Shown in pieces: positions 44,400 through 53,088 of a DNA stretch of 64,000 nucleotides. A model generated the notes under the pieces. That model was not told the origin of the DNA, searched no databases, and was given only the letters and a program-made list of their open reading frames with translations. A program made the position numbers and the translations under genes. Where the stretch lies: contig JAJEGH010000018.1 in assembly GCA_022819985.1 (NCBI GenBank), positions 1 to 64,000 of the forward strand, read 5' to 3'. This DNA is from Alphaproteobacteria bacterium. Its GTDB lineage: Bacteria; Pseudomonadota; Alphaproteobacteria; Bin65. The number at the start of each line of letters is the position of its first letter. The stretch's first letter is position 1.

Positions 44400-44960
44400 C
44401 TAGTTGTTCGGCGTTTCGCGCGGGGCGTATTTGTTGAGGATGCGCTGCAGCGTGCGCCGGTGCATGTTCAGCCGGCGGGCGGTTTCCGACACGTTGCGGT
44501 CGCACTGCTCGTAGACCCGCTGGATATGCTCCCAGCGCACCCGGTCGGCCGACATCGGGTTTTCCGGCGGCCCCGGCAGCGGCCGGTCGGTGTTGAGCAG
44601 CGCCGCCTCGATCTGGTCGGCGTCGGCCGGTTTGGGCAGATAATCCACGGCGCCGGCCTTCACGGCGGCCACGGCGGTCGCGATATTGCCGTAGCCGGTC
44701 AGCATGATGACCCGGCAATCGGGCTTGACCTCGTGCAGGGCGGCCACGACGTCGAGGCCGCTGCCGTCGCCCAGGCGCAGGTCGATCACCGCATAGTCCG
44801 GCATTTCCGACTTGGCGCAGGCCACGCCCTGGGCGGCGCTCTCCGCCGCCACCACGCTGAAGCCGCGGCGCTCCATCGCCAGGATCAGGCGCTGCCGCAA
44901 GGGGCGGTCGTCGTCGACGACCAGAAGTTTTCCTTTACTGTCCTGCGTGTTCTCCGACAC
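44400..44960 (-). CDS. regA: redox response regulator RegA/PrrA/ActR
   Basis: A 186-aa response regulator. The receiver domain has LLVVDDDRPLRQRL (acidic pocket), YAVIDLRLGDGSGLDVV with the phosphoacceptor Asp near residue 62, VIMLTGYGNIATAVAAVKAGAVDYLPKP, then a short proline linker. The C-terminal Fis-type helix-turn-helix RNVSETARRLNMHRRTLQRILNKYAP is nearly invariant in this family. It controls respiration, carbon and nitrogen fixation genes in alphaproteobacteria. Its start overlaps the end of regB by about 26 bp, giving the order regB-regA on the minus strand. Confidence 0.93.
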   Translation of the reverse strand: MSENTQDSKGKLLVVDDDRPLRQRLILAMERRGFSVVAAESAAQGVACAKSEMPDYAVIDLRLGDGSGLDVVAALHEVKPDCRVIMLTGYGNIATAVAAVKAGAVDYLPKPADADQIEAALLNTDRPLPGPPENPMSADRVRWEHIQRVYEQCDRNVSETARRLNMHRRTLQRILNKYAPRETPNN

Positions 44961-46299
44961 GTCCGGTCTCCGAAGTTGCGTGTTCGAGCTCCCGGCGCGG
45001 CCAGGTTATCCGAACGATGGCGCCGGCCCCCCACCAGTCCCACCAATCCTGATTGGCGAACCGGAGTGTGGCGCCCGTACGATTGAGCAGATTCTGGGCG
45101 ATGAACACGCCCAGCCCCATATGCTCGCCTTCGCCGTCCGCACCGGCACGGGTTGAAACATAAGGCTCGCCGAGGCGGTCTAGCAAGTGCGCCGAGAATC
45201 CCGGCCCGTCGTCGATGATCTCGACGGTCACCGTCTCCGCGTCCCAGCGCGCCCGCAGGATGACTTCGGAGTCGGCGAACTGGATGGCGTTCTGGATCAG
45301 GGTGCCGACGGCGCGCAGGAATTCCGGACTGCGGGTCAGCACCGGTTCGGGGCTGCCCGGCGCTTCGCCGACCGCGCGGAAATCGTGGGTGAGGTTGACC
45401 GTTCCGGTGAGATACGGCCGGGCGGCCTCCTCGAGCATGGTGCCGAGCGGCAGCCGGCTGTAGGGCTCGCCGCCCTCGGTCTCGGGCTTGCGGCTCAACT
45501 CCATCAGGATTTCGCGGCAGCGCGCGGTCTGTTCCAGAATCAGCTCGACATCGTCGGCCATCGGGCTGCCCGGCTTCAGGTCGTGGCTCAGCTCCTTGGC
45601 CGTCACCGCGATCGTCGCGAGCGGCGTGCCGAGTTCGTGGGCCGCCGCTGCGGCCAGCCCGCCGAGCGACGACAGGCGCTGTTCGTGCTCCAGCGCGACC
45701 TGCGCCGCGTTCAGCGCGTCCTGCATCCGGCGGCCCTCCTCGGCGACGCTGCCGACGAAGGCGGCGATGAACAGGCCGCCGATCACCAGGGCCTGCCACA
45801 CGCCCAGAATATAGAAGACCGGCAGTTCGAGCAGCGGCTCCGGCCCGGGCAGCGGTTCGTAGCGGAAGGCCAGCACGCTGATGCAGACCGCGACCAGCAG
45901 GCCGAGGCTGAGCGTGCTGATGCGCGACAGGACGGAGGCCGAGACCACCACCGAGGCAAGGAGCATCACGGAGAACGGATTCTGCAGGCCGCCGGTGAGA
46001 TAGAGCAGGGTCGAAAGCTGCAGGATATCGTAGGTCAGCCAGAGCGCCGCCCCCCGGTCGGACAGCGTGCCGCTCATCGGCCGGGTCAGCATGATGCCGA
46101 TATTGACGGCCGCCGACATGGCGACCGTCGCCAAGCAGGCGAGCAGCGGTAACGGATAGTTCAGGCCGAAATTGACGATGACCAGCGCCGCCAACTGTCC
46201 GCCGACGGCGAACCACCTTATGTAGACAAGCGTCCGCAGGCGGACCCGCCCGGTTCCCGGAGCGGCAAGGCGGCGGATCGCGGCGAGTTTGGCTCTCAT
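44935..46299 (-). CDS. regB: redox sensor histidine kinase RegB/PrrB/ActS
   Basis: A 454-aa membrane kinase with about six helices in the first 190 residues. The quinone-sensing heptapeptide GGLQNPF is present. The H-box is AAAAAHELGTPLATIAVTAKEL with the phospho-His, and the redox-active Cys lies in EQTARCREILMELSRKP, as in RegB. ATP-binding N, G1 and G2 boxes follow (TLIQNAIQFAD, EIIDDGPGFS, GLGVFIAQNLL). ATG 46299 is the proper start; the track extends to 47055 in a shadow. It phosphorylates RegA under reducing conditions. All sensing residues look intact. Confidence 0.95.
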   Translation of the reverse strand: MRAKLAAIRRLAAPGTGRVRLRTLVYIRWFAVGGQLAALVIVNFGLNYPLPLLACLATVAMSAAVNIGIMLTRPMSGTLSDRGAALWLTYDILQLSTLLYLTGGLQNPFSVMLLASVVVSASVLSRISTLSLGLLVAVCISVLAFRYEPLPGPEPLLELPVFYILGVWQALVIGGLFIAAFVGSVAEEGRRMQDALNAAQVALEHEQRLSSLGGLAAAAAHELGTPLATIAVTAKELSHDLKPGSPMADDVELILEQTARCREILMELSRKPETEGGEPYSRLPLGTMLEEAARPYLTGTVNLTHDFRAVGEAPGSPEPVLTRSPEFLRAVGTLIQNAIQFADSEVILRARWDAETVTVEIIDDGPGFSAHLLDRLGEPYVSTRAGADGEGEHMGLGVFIAQNLLNRTGATLRFANQDWWDWWGAGAIVRITWPRRELEHATSETGRVGEHAGQ

Positions 46300-46455
46300 C
46301 GTCCGGTTGTTTCGGCCCCTTCGGGGGCGGGCGGCTTCCGGGGGCGAATCGCTTTCGGGCCCGACCGCCCGGAACGGAATCCAGTACTGACGAAGACAGG
46401 CGATGTTCGCAAGGCGATTGATGCAGTTCCGGGCCGCAAGCCCGTTCGAAAGGCG

Positions 46456-47277
46456 GTGAGCGCGGCCCCGGCCGAAGGGCCGCCCGCCGCCATCCGGGTT
46501 TCCAAACTGACCAAATCCTACGACGACGTGCTGGCCGTCAACCGCCTGTCGTTCAGCGTGCCGGCCGGCGCGACGGCGGCGCTGCTCGGCGGCAACGGCG
46601 CCGGCAAGACGACGACGATCTCCATGATCCTGGGCCTGCTCCTGCCGACCCGGGGGCGGATTTCGGTGCTCGGCGTCGACATGCTGAAACGCCGTTACGA
46701 CGCCCTGCCGCGGATGAATTTCTCCTCGCCCTATGTCGATCTGCCCAAGCGGCTGAGCGCGCGGGAAAACCTGATGGTTTACGCCCGGCTCTACGGCCTG
46801 CGCCGGCCGGCGCGCCGGATCGGCGAACTGGCCGAAGAACTGGACCTCACCGCCTTCATGAACCGGCCGAGCGGCACGCTTTCCGCCGGGCAGCGCACCC
46901 GCCTGGCGCTGGCCAAGGCACTGCTCAACGAACCGGACGTGCTGCTGCTCGACGAGCCGACCGCCTCCCTCGACCCGGATACCGGCGACCGGATCCGGAC
47001 CTACCTGGAGGCCTACCGGGACAGCCGCCGCGCCACCATCCTGCTCGCGTCGCACAACATGGCCGAGGTCGAGCGCCTGTGCAGCCGGGTGATGATGATG
47101 CGCGCCGGCCGGATTGTCGACGAGGGCAGCCCGGCCGAGCTGATCCGACGCTACGGCCGGGCCAATCTGGAGGACGTTTTCCTCGATATCGCGCGCGACC
47201 GGCGCCGCGCGGACCGCGGCCCCGAACGGACGGGCCCCGAACGGACGGGCCCCGAACGAACAGGAAGGGCGGCATGA
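46456..47277 (+). CDS. ABC transporter ATP-binding protein (ABC-2 exporter)
   Basis: A 273-aa ATPase. Walker A is LLGGNGAGKTTTISMILGL, signature GTLSAGQRTRLALAKALL (a variant lacking the LSGGQ double Gly), Walker B VLLLDEPTASLD, switch His in LASHNMAEVERL. The C-terminus contains a 15-nt tandem repeat (47221-47258) giving PERTGPERTGPERTG before the stop. GTG start at 46456. It overlaps its permease by 4 bp (ATGA). Relatives serve drug, polysaccharide or lipid efflux; the substrate is unknown. Confidence 0.88.
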   Translation: MSAAPAEGPPAAIRVSKLTKSYDDVLAVNRLSFSVPAGATAALLGGNGAGKTTTISMILGLLLPTRGRISVLGVDMLKRRYDALPRMNFSSPYVDLPKRLSARENLMVYARLYGLRRPARRIGELAEELDLTAFMNRPSGTLSAGQRTRLALAKALLNEPDVLLLDEPTASLDPDTGDRIRTYLEAYRDSRRATILLASHNMAEVERLCSRVMMMRAGRIVDEGSPAELIRRYGRANLEDVFLDIARDRRRADRGPERTGPERTGPERTGRAA

Positions 47278-48110
47278 GCGCCGCCGACGCGAAGCTCGCC
47301 GGCACGAAAGGCCCGGCCGCGGCCTGGCGGCGCATGCAGGCGATGGTCCTGCGCTACGTCTATCTCTACCGCGGATCGTGGCCTCGGATTCTGGAACTCG
47401 CCTACTGGCCGACCCTGCAGATGATCATGTGGGGTTTCCTGACGATCTTCCTGGCCAGCAAGTCCGGCTTTTTCGTCCAGGCCGCCGGCGTGCTGATCGC
47501 CGCCGTCCTGCTGTGGGACGTGCTGTTCCGTTCGTCCCTCGGGGTCAGCCTGTCCTTCCTCGAGGAAATGTGGTCGCGCAATCTCGGCCATATCTTCGTC
47601 AGCCCTCTGCGGCCGGGCGAATTTGTCGCCGCGCTCACCCTGATGTCGCTGCTTCGCGTGCTGATCGGCATCGTTCCGGCGTCGCTGCTCGCGATCTGGC
47701 TGTATGCCTATTCGATCTTCGATATGGGGCTGCCGCTGGTCGCCTTCTTCGCCAACCTCCAGGTCATGGGCTGGTCGTTCGGGCTGATCGTGTGCGGCCT
47801 GCTGATGCGCTACGGCCTGGGCGCGGAAAGCATCGCCTGGTTCGCGATTTTCGCCATCGCCCCGTTCAGCGCCATCTACTATCCGCTCTCGGTTATGCCG
47901 GACTGGCTGCAATGGATCGCGGGCGTCCTGCCGTCGACCCATGTTTTCGAAGGCATGCGGTCCGTCCTGGTCGAAAAGACCTTCCGCACCGACCTGCTGA
48001 TCAACGCCGTCGCCCTGAACGCCGCCTACCTTTCGGTGGCCGTCGCGGTGTTCCTGCGTTTCTTCCGCTCGGCGCGCGAACGCGGCCTGATCCTCCAGAT
48101 CGGGGAGTAG
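47274..48110 (+). CDS. ABC-2 type transporter permease
   Basis: About 278 aa with six predicted helices: RILELAYWPTLQMIMWGFLTIFL, the second near LLWDVLFRSS, then LLRVLIGIVPASLLAIWL, FANLQVMGWSFGLIVCGLLM, WFAIFAIAPFSAIYYPLSVMP and a last one near the C-terminus. The conserved FVSPLRPGEFVAA coupling loop and the YPLSVMPDWLQWIAGVLPSTHVFEGMR segment are typical of ABC-2 exporters. Start ATG 47274 is inside the preceding gene's stop, so the pair forms one two-component exporter. Confidence 0.9.
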   Translation: MSAADAKLAGTKGPAAAWRRMQAMVLRYVYLYRGSWPRILELAYWPTLQMIMWGFLTIFLASKSGFFVQAAGVLIAAVLLWDVLFRSSLGVSLSFLEEMWSRNLGHIFVSPLRPGEFVAALTLMSLLRVLIGIVPASLLAIWLYAYSIFDMGLPLVAFFANLQVMGWSFGLIVCGLLMRYGLGAESIAWFAIFAIAPFSAIYYPLSVMPDWLQWIAGVLPSTHVFEGMRSVLVEKTFRTDLLINAVALNAAYLSVAVAVFLRFFRSARERGLILQIGE

Positions 48111-48200
48111 CGGGCGGCGGCCGAAGGGCAAGGCAGCCGCCCGGTCCTGTCGGGAGCGGGCAGGATGGCTTATAGTGCGGTGCGAAGCGCTCGTCCGGCC

Positions 48201-48245
48201 CCGGTCTGCATCCGGTCTGCATCCGGTCTGCCATCGGTCTGCCCC
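48201..48245. repeat. 11-nt tandem repeat upstream of the cobS-like gene
   Basis: Two exact CCGGTCTGCAT units followed by two decayed ones (CCGGTCTGCCAT, CGGTCTGCCCC), in the spacer. The unit is not a multiple of three, and this array is outside coding sequence. Confidence 0.8.
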
Positions 48246-48298
48246 CGGTGTGGACAGGCGGGGACGGCCCGGCCGGGCACAGAGGAAGCGGAGCAGCG

Positions 48299-49177
48299 AT
48301 GACCGACGACCGGGACCGCGACGACGATCCGGAAGCCTGGAGGGGCTTGTCGGGGCTGGGCCTGTCGGGACGGCATGACGGCGACGGCCCGCCCGGCGGC
48401 GGCTGGTTCCGCGACTGCCGCAACGCCGCCATCGTCCTGACCGGGTGGCCGCTCGGCCGGCGCGGCGAGATCGGCCGGGCCGCCGCGGCGGACAGCCGCC
48501 GCGCCTTCGTCCCGGTCGGCCTGGCGCTCGGCCTGGCCGCCGCCCCGGTCGGCTGGCTGGCCGACGGCCTCGGCCTGCACATCTTCGGCGCGGCCGTCTT
48601 CGCCGCGGCGACGGTCGTCATCCTGACCAGCGCGCGGGCCGAAAGCGGCGCCGCCGCCGCGGCCGCCGACCTGGCCGGAACCGAAGCCGGCTCCGACCGG
48701 CGCTTCGCGCTGATCGCCGGCTGCGTCGGCGCCATCCTGCTCGCCCGCGTCGCCGGGCTGAGCGCCATTGCGAGCCTCGCAGACATGCTGGGCGCGCTGA
48801 TCGCCGCGCAGGTCCTGTCGGCGGCGACGATGGCGCTGGCGACGCTGCCCGTGACTGCCGGAGCCGCCCGGACCGGCGAGAGCGCCGGCGAGAGCGACCC
48901 GCTGTTCGGTCCCCAAAGCAACGGGAAGCGAGACGGGGAACGCAACGGGGGCGGCAGCGTCGCGCTGTGGACCGGCGCCGCCGCGGCCCTGCTGCTCGCC
49001 ATCCTGTTCCTCGGCGTGTGGACCGGCCTGCTGGCCTACGCCGCGGCCCTGCTGGTTGCCGGGCTGGTCTGGGGCTCGGCGGAAATTTGCGGGATGCCGC
49101 GGGACCGGAATTTCCTGTACACGATCCGCATCAAGACGGAACTGGCGGTCATCGTCACGGTCGCCGCCGCCCTGTAA
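48299..49177 (+). CDS. divergent CobS-like membrane protein
   Basis: About 292 aa, with an unusually hydrophilic N-terminus of about 30 residues and about six helices. The pattern follows adenosylcobinamide-GDP ribazoletransferase (CobS): an LTGWPLGRRGEIGRAAAA segment like the LTRLP start, PVGLALGLAAAPVGWLA, then SARAESGAAAAAADLAG where CobS has its acidic EDGLADxxDG site, DRRFALIAGCVGAILLARVAGLSAI, and a closing KTELAVIVTVAAAL. The active-site Asp residues are not conserved, so it may be inactive or changed in function. The next gene is a CobC-like phosphatase, which supports the relationship. Start at ATG 48299 after AGAGGAAG. Confidence 0.55.
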   Translation: MTDDRDRDDDPEAWRGLSGLGLSGRHDGDGPPGGGWFRDCRNAAIVLTGWPLGRRGEIGRAAAADSRRAFVPVGLALGLAAAPVGWLADGLGLHIFGAAVFAAATVVILTSARAESGAAAAAADLAGTEAGSDRRFALIAGCVGAILLARVAGLSAIASLADMLGALIAAQVLSAATMALATLPVTAGAARTGESAGESDPLFGPQSNGKRDGERNGGGSVALWTGAAAALLLAILFLGVWTGLLAYAAALLVAGLVWGSAEICGMPRDRNFLYTIRIKTELAVIVTVAAAL

Positions 49178-49211
49178 CTGCATTCAAATTACCGCATTCA
49201 AGGCTTCCCCC

Positions 49212-49844
49212 ATGAGCGTAACCGTAACCCGGTGGTGGTGGATCCGCCACGCGCCGGTGATCGACGACGGCGGCTGCTTCTACGGTCAGGCGGACCTGGC
49301 GGCCGATACCGGCGACATAGCGGCCCACCGCGCGCTGGCCGAAGCGCTGCCGCCGGATGCGGTGTGGGTTTCCTCCCATCTCCGGCGCACCCGCCAGACC
49401 GCCGCCGCCATCGGCGCGGCCGGCTATCCGCTGCCCGAGGTAACGCCGCACCGGGATCTGGCCGAGCAGCATTTCGGCGACTGGCAGGGCGAGCCGCGGG
49501 CGCCGTTCTACGAGAAGTATGGCGGCTTTCGGGATTTCTGGATGTTGGTTCTCGACCGGGCGCCGCCCAGCGGCGAGAGCTTCGGCGATCTGCGCATCCG
49601 GATCGGCGCCGCGGTGCAGCGGCTGTCCGCCGAGCATCGCGGGCGCAACATCGTCGCGGTCGCCCACGGCGGGACGATCCGCGCCGCCATCGTCGGCGGC
49701 CTCGACCTGCCGTCGCCGCTGGCGCTCAGCCTGACCATCGGCAACAGCTCCCTGACCCAGCTCGACCTGGTCGAAGAGCCCGGCCGCGGCGCACGCTGGG
49801 TCCTCAACCTGCTCAACGGATACGGCGTCGCCGGATTGCGCTGA
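49212..49844 (+). CDS. histidine phosphatase family protein (CobC-like)
   Basis: A 210-aa phosphoglycerate-mutase-fold phosphatase. The phospho-His motif is WWWIRHAPVIDDGG (RHA rather than RHG), with the catalytic Arg in SHLRRTRQTA, the acidic EQHFGDWQGEPRAPFY segment and the second His in VAVAHGGTIRAA. FGDWQG and the YGQAD loop are typical of alpha-ribazole phosphatase (CobC), which dephosphorylates alpha-ribazole-5'-phosphate in B12 nucleotide-loop assembly. It follows the CobS-like gene by 34 nt. Start ATG 49212. Confidence 0.8.
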   Translation: MSVTVTRWWWIRHAPVIDDGGCFYGQADLAADTGDIAAHRALAEALPPDAVWVSSHLRRTRQTAAAIGAAGYPLPEVTPHRDLAEQHFGDWQGEPRAPFYEKYGGFRDFWMLVLDRAPPSGESFGDLRIRIGAAVQRLSAEHRGRNIVAVAHGGTIRAAIVGGLDLPSPLALSLTIGNSSLTQLDLVEEPGRGARWVLNLLNGYGVAGLR

Positions 49845-49961
49845 CGCCGGTTCCGGACCCGCCGGCCGGGAAGCCCTGGCCCGCCGGCCGGAATCGGTTC
49901 CGTAACGACGGAAACCGCCCTGACCGCCCTGACTGGTTGTGCAATGCGCCGCCGCGTGGTT

Positions 49962-49976
49962 TGTTGCACTGCAACA
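49962..49976. promoter_or_regulatory. PhaR-type operator-like palindrome
   Basis: TGTTGCA-C-TGCAACA is a perfect 15-bp palindrome about 90 nt before the PHB depolymerase start. Alphaproteobacterial PhaR recognises TGC/GCA-rich inverted repeats, and PhaR controls PHB genes. A second loose copy (TTGTGCAATGC) lies at about 49937. Confidence 0.5.
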
Positions 49977-50064
49977 GGGCCGTCGCGCGCCCTGCGTCAC
50001 GGGAACCGTTCGATAGCCGAAACTGCAGCGGCGCAGGGGCCGCATTCTTGGGGCCGCATTCTTC

Positions 50065-51312
50065 ATGCTCTATTCGATGTACGACTGGCAGCTTGCCGCC
50101 TTCGCCCCGATGCGCACGATGGCGGTCGCCGGCCGGAATTTCCTGACCAACCCGGATCTGCCCTTTACCGAGAGCCGGTTTTTCCGCGGCGTCGCGGCCG
50201 GCTGCGAACTGTTCGAGCGGGTGACCCGGCGCTACGAGAAGCCGGCCTGGGGCCTGGACCGGACCCGGATCGGCGGGGCCGACGTCGCAGTGACGGAAGA
50301 AATCGTCGAGGCCCGGCCGCACTGCAACCTGCTGCATTTCCGGCGCGACCCGGCAGTTTCGGAGAAGCGGGACGATCCGAAAGTCCTGATCGTCGCGCCG
50401 ATGTCCGGCCATCACGCCACCCTGCTGCGCGGCACGGTCGCCGCCCTGCTGCCGGACCACGACGTCCACGTCACCGACTGGATCGACGCCGGCCGGGTGC
50501 CGGTCTCGAAGGGCCGGTTCGACCTGGACGATTACGTCGATCACGTCATCGCCTTCCTGCACCGGATCGGCCCCGGCGCCCATGTCGTCGCGGTGTGCCA
50601 GCCCTCGGTGCCGGTGCTGGGCGCGGTTTCGCTGATGGCGGCGGCCGGCGACCCGTGCCGGCCGGCGTCCGTGACGCTCATGGGCGGGCCGGTCGATACA
50701 AGGATCGCCCCGACGAAGGTCAACGATTTCGCGAAGCGTCACAGCCTTGGCTGGTTCGAGCGCTCGGTCATTACCCGGGTGCCGTTCGGCTACGAGGGCT
50801 TCAACCGGCGGGTCTACCCCGGCTTTCTCCAGCTCACCGGCTTCATGTCGATGAATTTCGATCGCCATTTCGGCGCCCATCTCAAGCTGTTCGAGCATCT
50901 GATCCGGGGCGACGGCGACAGCGCCGAGGCGCACCGCAAATTCTACGACGAATACATGTCGGTGATGGACATGACGGCGGAGTTCTACCTCCAGACCGTC
51001 GATGTCGTGTTCCAGCGGCACGCCCTGCCGCGGGGCGAATGGGTGTCGCGCGGGCGCCGGATCGAGCCGGCCGCCATCGCCGACACCGCCCTGCTGACCG
51101 TGGAGGGCGAACTGGACGACATTTCCGCGGTCGGCCAGACCCGCGCCGCCCACGATCTGTGCAGCGGCATCCCGCACGACCGCCGCCGCCACATCCTGCA
51201 ACCCGATGTCGGCCATTACGGCATCTTCAACGGCCGCCGCTGGCGCGAACTGATCGCGCCGCAGGTCCGCGCCTTCATCCGCGCCGCCCACGAAGGGCGC
51301 GCGGTTGCCTGA
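50065..51312 (+). CDS. phaZ: intracellular polyhydroxybutyrate depolymerase
   Basis: A 415-aa alpha/beta hydrolase of the intracellular PHB depolymerase family. It starts with the typical LYSMYDWQLAAFAPMRTMA and includes VLIVAPMSGHHATLLRGTVAALLPDHDVHVTDWIDAG. The nucleophile region is VVAVCQPSVPVLGAVSLMA, in which Cys (CQPS) takes the place of Ser, as in this family. RIAPTKVNDFAKRHSLGWFE and the C-terminal HILQPDVGHYGIFNGRRWR supply the remaining catalytic residues. It mobilises storage polyester granules. The palindrome upstream suggests PhaR control. Confidence 0.93.
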   Translation: MLYSMYDWQLAAFAPMRTMAVAGRNFLTNPDLPFTESRFFRGVAAGCELFERVTRRYEKPAWGLDRTRIGGADVAVTEEIVEARPHCNLLHFRRDPAVSEKRDDPKVLIVAPMSGHHATLLRGTVAALLPDHDVHVTDWIDAGRVPVSKGRFDLDDYVDHVIAFLHRIGPGAHVVAVCQPSVPVLGAVSLMAAAGDPCRPASVTLMGGPVDTRIAPTKVNDFAKRHSLGWFERSVITRVPFGYEGFNRRVYPGFLQLTGFMSMNFDRHFGAHLKLFEHLIRGDGDSAEAHRKFYDEYMSVMDMTAEFYLQTVDVVFQRHALPRGEWVSRGRRIEPAAIADTALLTVEGELDDISAVGQTRAAHDLCSGIPHDRRRHILQPDVGHYGIFNGRRWRELIAPQVRAFIRAAHEGRAVA

Positions 51313-51327
51313 CCGCCGCGCCGCGCG

Positions 51328-52038
51328 ATGGCCGGATCCCTGACCGTCGACGCCGCCGGCCGGCCGGTCACGCTGGCGGTCCGGCGCAGCGCGCGGGCGC
51401 GGCGCATCCTGCTGCGCATCGACCGCAACGCCCGGCGGGCCGAGCTGGTGCTGCCGCCGGGCGCATCGGTCGCCGAGGGCCGGGCCTTCGCCGAGAAGAA
51501 GGCGTTGTGGCTGCGCAACCGGCTGGCCCTGCTGCCCGAAACCGTGCCCTTCGCGCCGGGCGAGTCGGTGCCCGTCCTGGGGCGTGACCGGTTGCTGGTC
51601 CACGCCCCGGAGGCGCGCGCCGGCGTCGTGCTGGACGGCGGCCGGCTGATCGTCTCCGGCGAGCGCGCCTTCTTCGACCGCCGGGTACAGGACTGGCTCC
51701 GGCGCGAGGCCCGGCGCCGCATCGCCGGGCTGGCCCATCCCAAGGCGGCCCGGATCGGCCGCCGCATCGCGCGCATTTCCGTGCGCGACCAGCGCAGCCG
51801 CTGGGGTTCGTGCAGCGCCACCGGCAATCTGAGCTTTTCCTGGCGGCTGATCCTGGCGCCGGCCGAGGTGCTGGATTATGTCGTGGCCCACGAAGTCGCC
51901 CATCTCGCGGAGCCGAACCACTCGGACCGCTTCTGGCGCCTGGTCGACACGCTGACCGACCATGCCGGCCACGGCCGGTCGTGGCTGCGCCTTCACGGCC
52001 CCGGACTGCACGCCTACGGTGCGGGCGGCGCGGACTGA
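51328..52038 (+). CDS. M48-like metallopeptidase domain protein (DUF45, YgjP type)
   Basis: A 236-aa protein of the DUF45/YgjP family. The zinc motif is VVAHEVAHLAEPNHSDRFW (HExxH followed by a downstream His), preceded by RDQRSRWGSCSATGNLSFSWRLILAP, the family hallmark. The N-terminal half is a beta-rich domain that in the family may bind a partner. The biological substrate is unknown. It lies 15 nt after phaZ and may be cotranscribed. Confidence 0.88.
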   Translation: MAGSLTVDAAGRPVTLAVRRSARARRILLRIDRNARRAELVLPPGASVAEGRAFAEKKALWLRNRLALLPETVPFAPGESVPVLGRDRLLVHAPEARAGVVLDGGRLIVSGERAFFDRRVQDWLRREARRRIAGLAHPKAARIGRRIARISVRDQRSRWGSCSATGNLSFSWRLILAPAEVLDYVVAHEVAHLAEPNHSDRFWRLVDTLTDHAGHGRSWLRLHGPGLHAYGAGGAD

Positions 52039-52176
52039 CGGGCTGACCGGGCGCGCACCGGCGGATGTGGACCGGCGGACGCGGGCGGCAGGACACGCAT
52101 CGGATAGCGCCGGAGGCCGGCCTGTCCCAAACTGCATCCGTTCCGCACAATGGGCCCGCAAGACAGGATGCGAACC

Positions 52177-53073
52177 ATGACCCCCGACGCCGCCGCCGCT
52201 GCCCCTGCCATACCCGGAGCGTTGCCGGAAGCGTTGCCGGACCGGCGGATCGAGCGGGCCTGCCGCTTCATCGACGGCTTCGAGGAGGGCGTGCCGACCC
52301 TGCGCCAGATCGCCGACCATGTCGGCCTCAGCCCGGCCTGGCTGCAGAAGCGCTTTACCGAGGCGCTCGGCGTGTCGCCGAAACAGTATGCCGACCAGCG
52401 CCGGCGCGAGCGGCTGAAGGCGCTGCTGCGCGAGGGCGACGAGGTGACCGGGGCGCTCTACGAGGCGGGCTACGGCTCGTCCAGCCGGCTCTACGAATCC
52501 TCCGACGCCACGCTGGGCATGACGCCGGCGACCTACCGCCGGGGCGGGGCCGGCGCGCGCATCGCCTGGACGGCCGCGCCCTGCGCCCTCGGCCTGCTGC
52601 TGGTCGCCGCCACGGAGCGCGGCATCTGCTTCGTCGCCTTCGGCGACAGCGAGGACGCGCTGCTGGCCGAATTGCGCGCCGAATTTCCTCATGCCGGGAT
52701 CGTGCCGGACATCGGCATCCTCGAGGCCTGGACCGCCGAGGTGCTGCGCCGGGTCGAGGGCGAGCCGCCGCGCGAGACCCTGCCGCTCGACGTGCGGGCG
52801 ACGGCGTTCCAGCAGCGCGTGTGGCGGGCGCTCACCGAGATTCCGCAGGGCGAGACCCGGACCTACAGCGAAATCGCGCGCAGCCTCGGCAAGCCGTCTG
52901 CGCAACGCGCCGTCGGCCGGGCCTGCGCCACCAACCCGGTCTCGATCGTGATTCCCTGCCACCGCGCCAAACGCAGCGACGGCGGCCTCGCCGGCTACCG
53001 CTGGGGCGTAGAGCGGAAAGAAGCGCTGATCGCGGCGGAACGGGCAGGGGCGCGCCCGGATCGCACGCAATGA
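52177..53073 (+). CDS. AraC/Ada-like methylated-DNA-protein-cysteine methyltransferase
   Basis: About 298 aa. Residues about 20-115 are an AraC-type helix-turn-helix (TLRQIADHVGLSPAWLQKRFTEALGVSPKQYAD). Residues about 135-290 are an O6-alkylguanine-DNA methyltransferase with FQQRVWRALTEIPQGETRTYSEIA, the acceptor Cys in VSIVIPCHRAKRSDG and YRWGVERKEALI. The zinc-binding Ada N-terminal domain with the phosphotriester acceptor Cys is absent, so any induction must differ from E. coli Ada. Starts at 52150, 52168 and 52177 are all possible. An SOS-type promoter lies just downstream of the gene, not upstream. Confidence 0.9.
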   Translation: MTPDAAAAAPAIPGALPEALPDRRIERACRFIDGFEEGVPTLRQIADHVGLSPAWLQKRFTEALGVSPKQYADQRRRERLKALLREGDEVTGALYEAGYGSSSRLYESSDATLGMTPATYRRGGAGARIAWTAAPCALGLLLVAATERGICFVAFGDSEDALLAELRAEFPHAGIVPDIGILEAWTAEVLRRVEGEPPRETLPLDVRATAFQQRVWRALTEIPQGETRTYSEIARSLGKPSAQRAVGRACATNPVSIVIPCHRAKRSDGGLAGYRWGVERKEALIAAERAGARPDRTQ

Positions 53074-53088
53074 TTCGAAAAAAAGGGC

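Noticed and set aside
48201-48245. Possible cobalamin riboswitch before the CobS-like gene
   Set aside because: The stretch is an 11-nt tandem repeat; no B12-box-like conserved element or riboswitch architecture could be recognised.
49813-53070. 1085-aa minus-strand ORF
   Set aside because: Spans the opposite strand of phaZ, the DUF45 gene and the ada-like gene; no recognisable domain, typical high-GC shadow.
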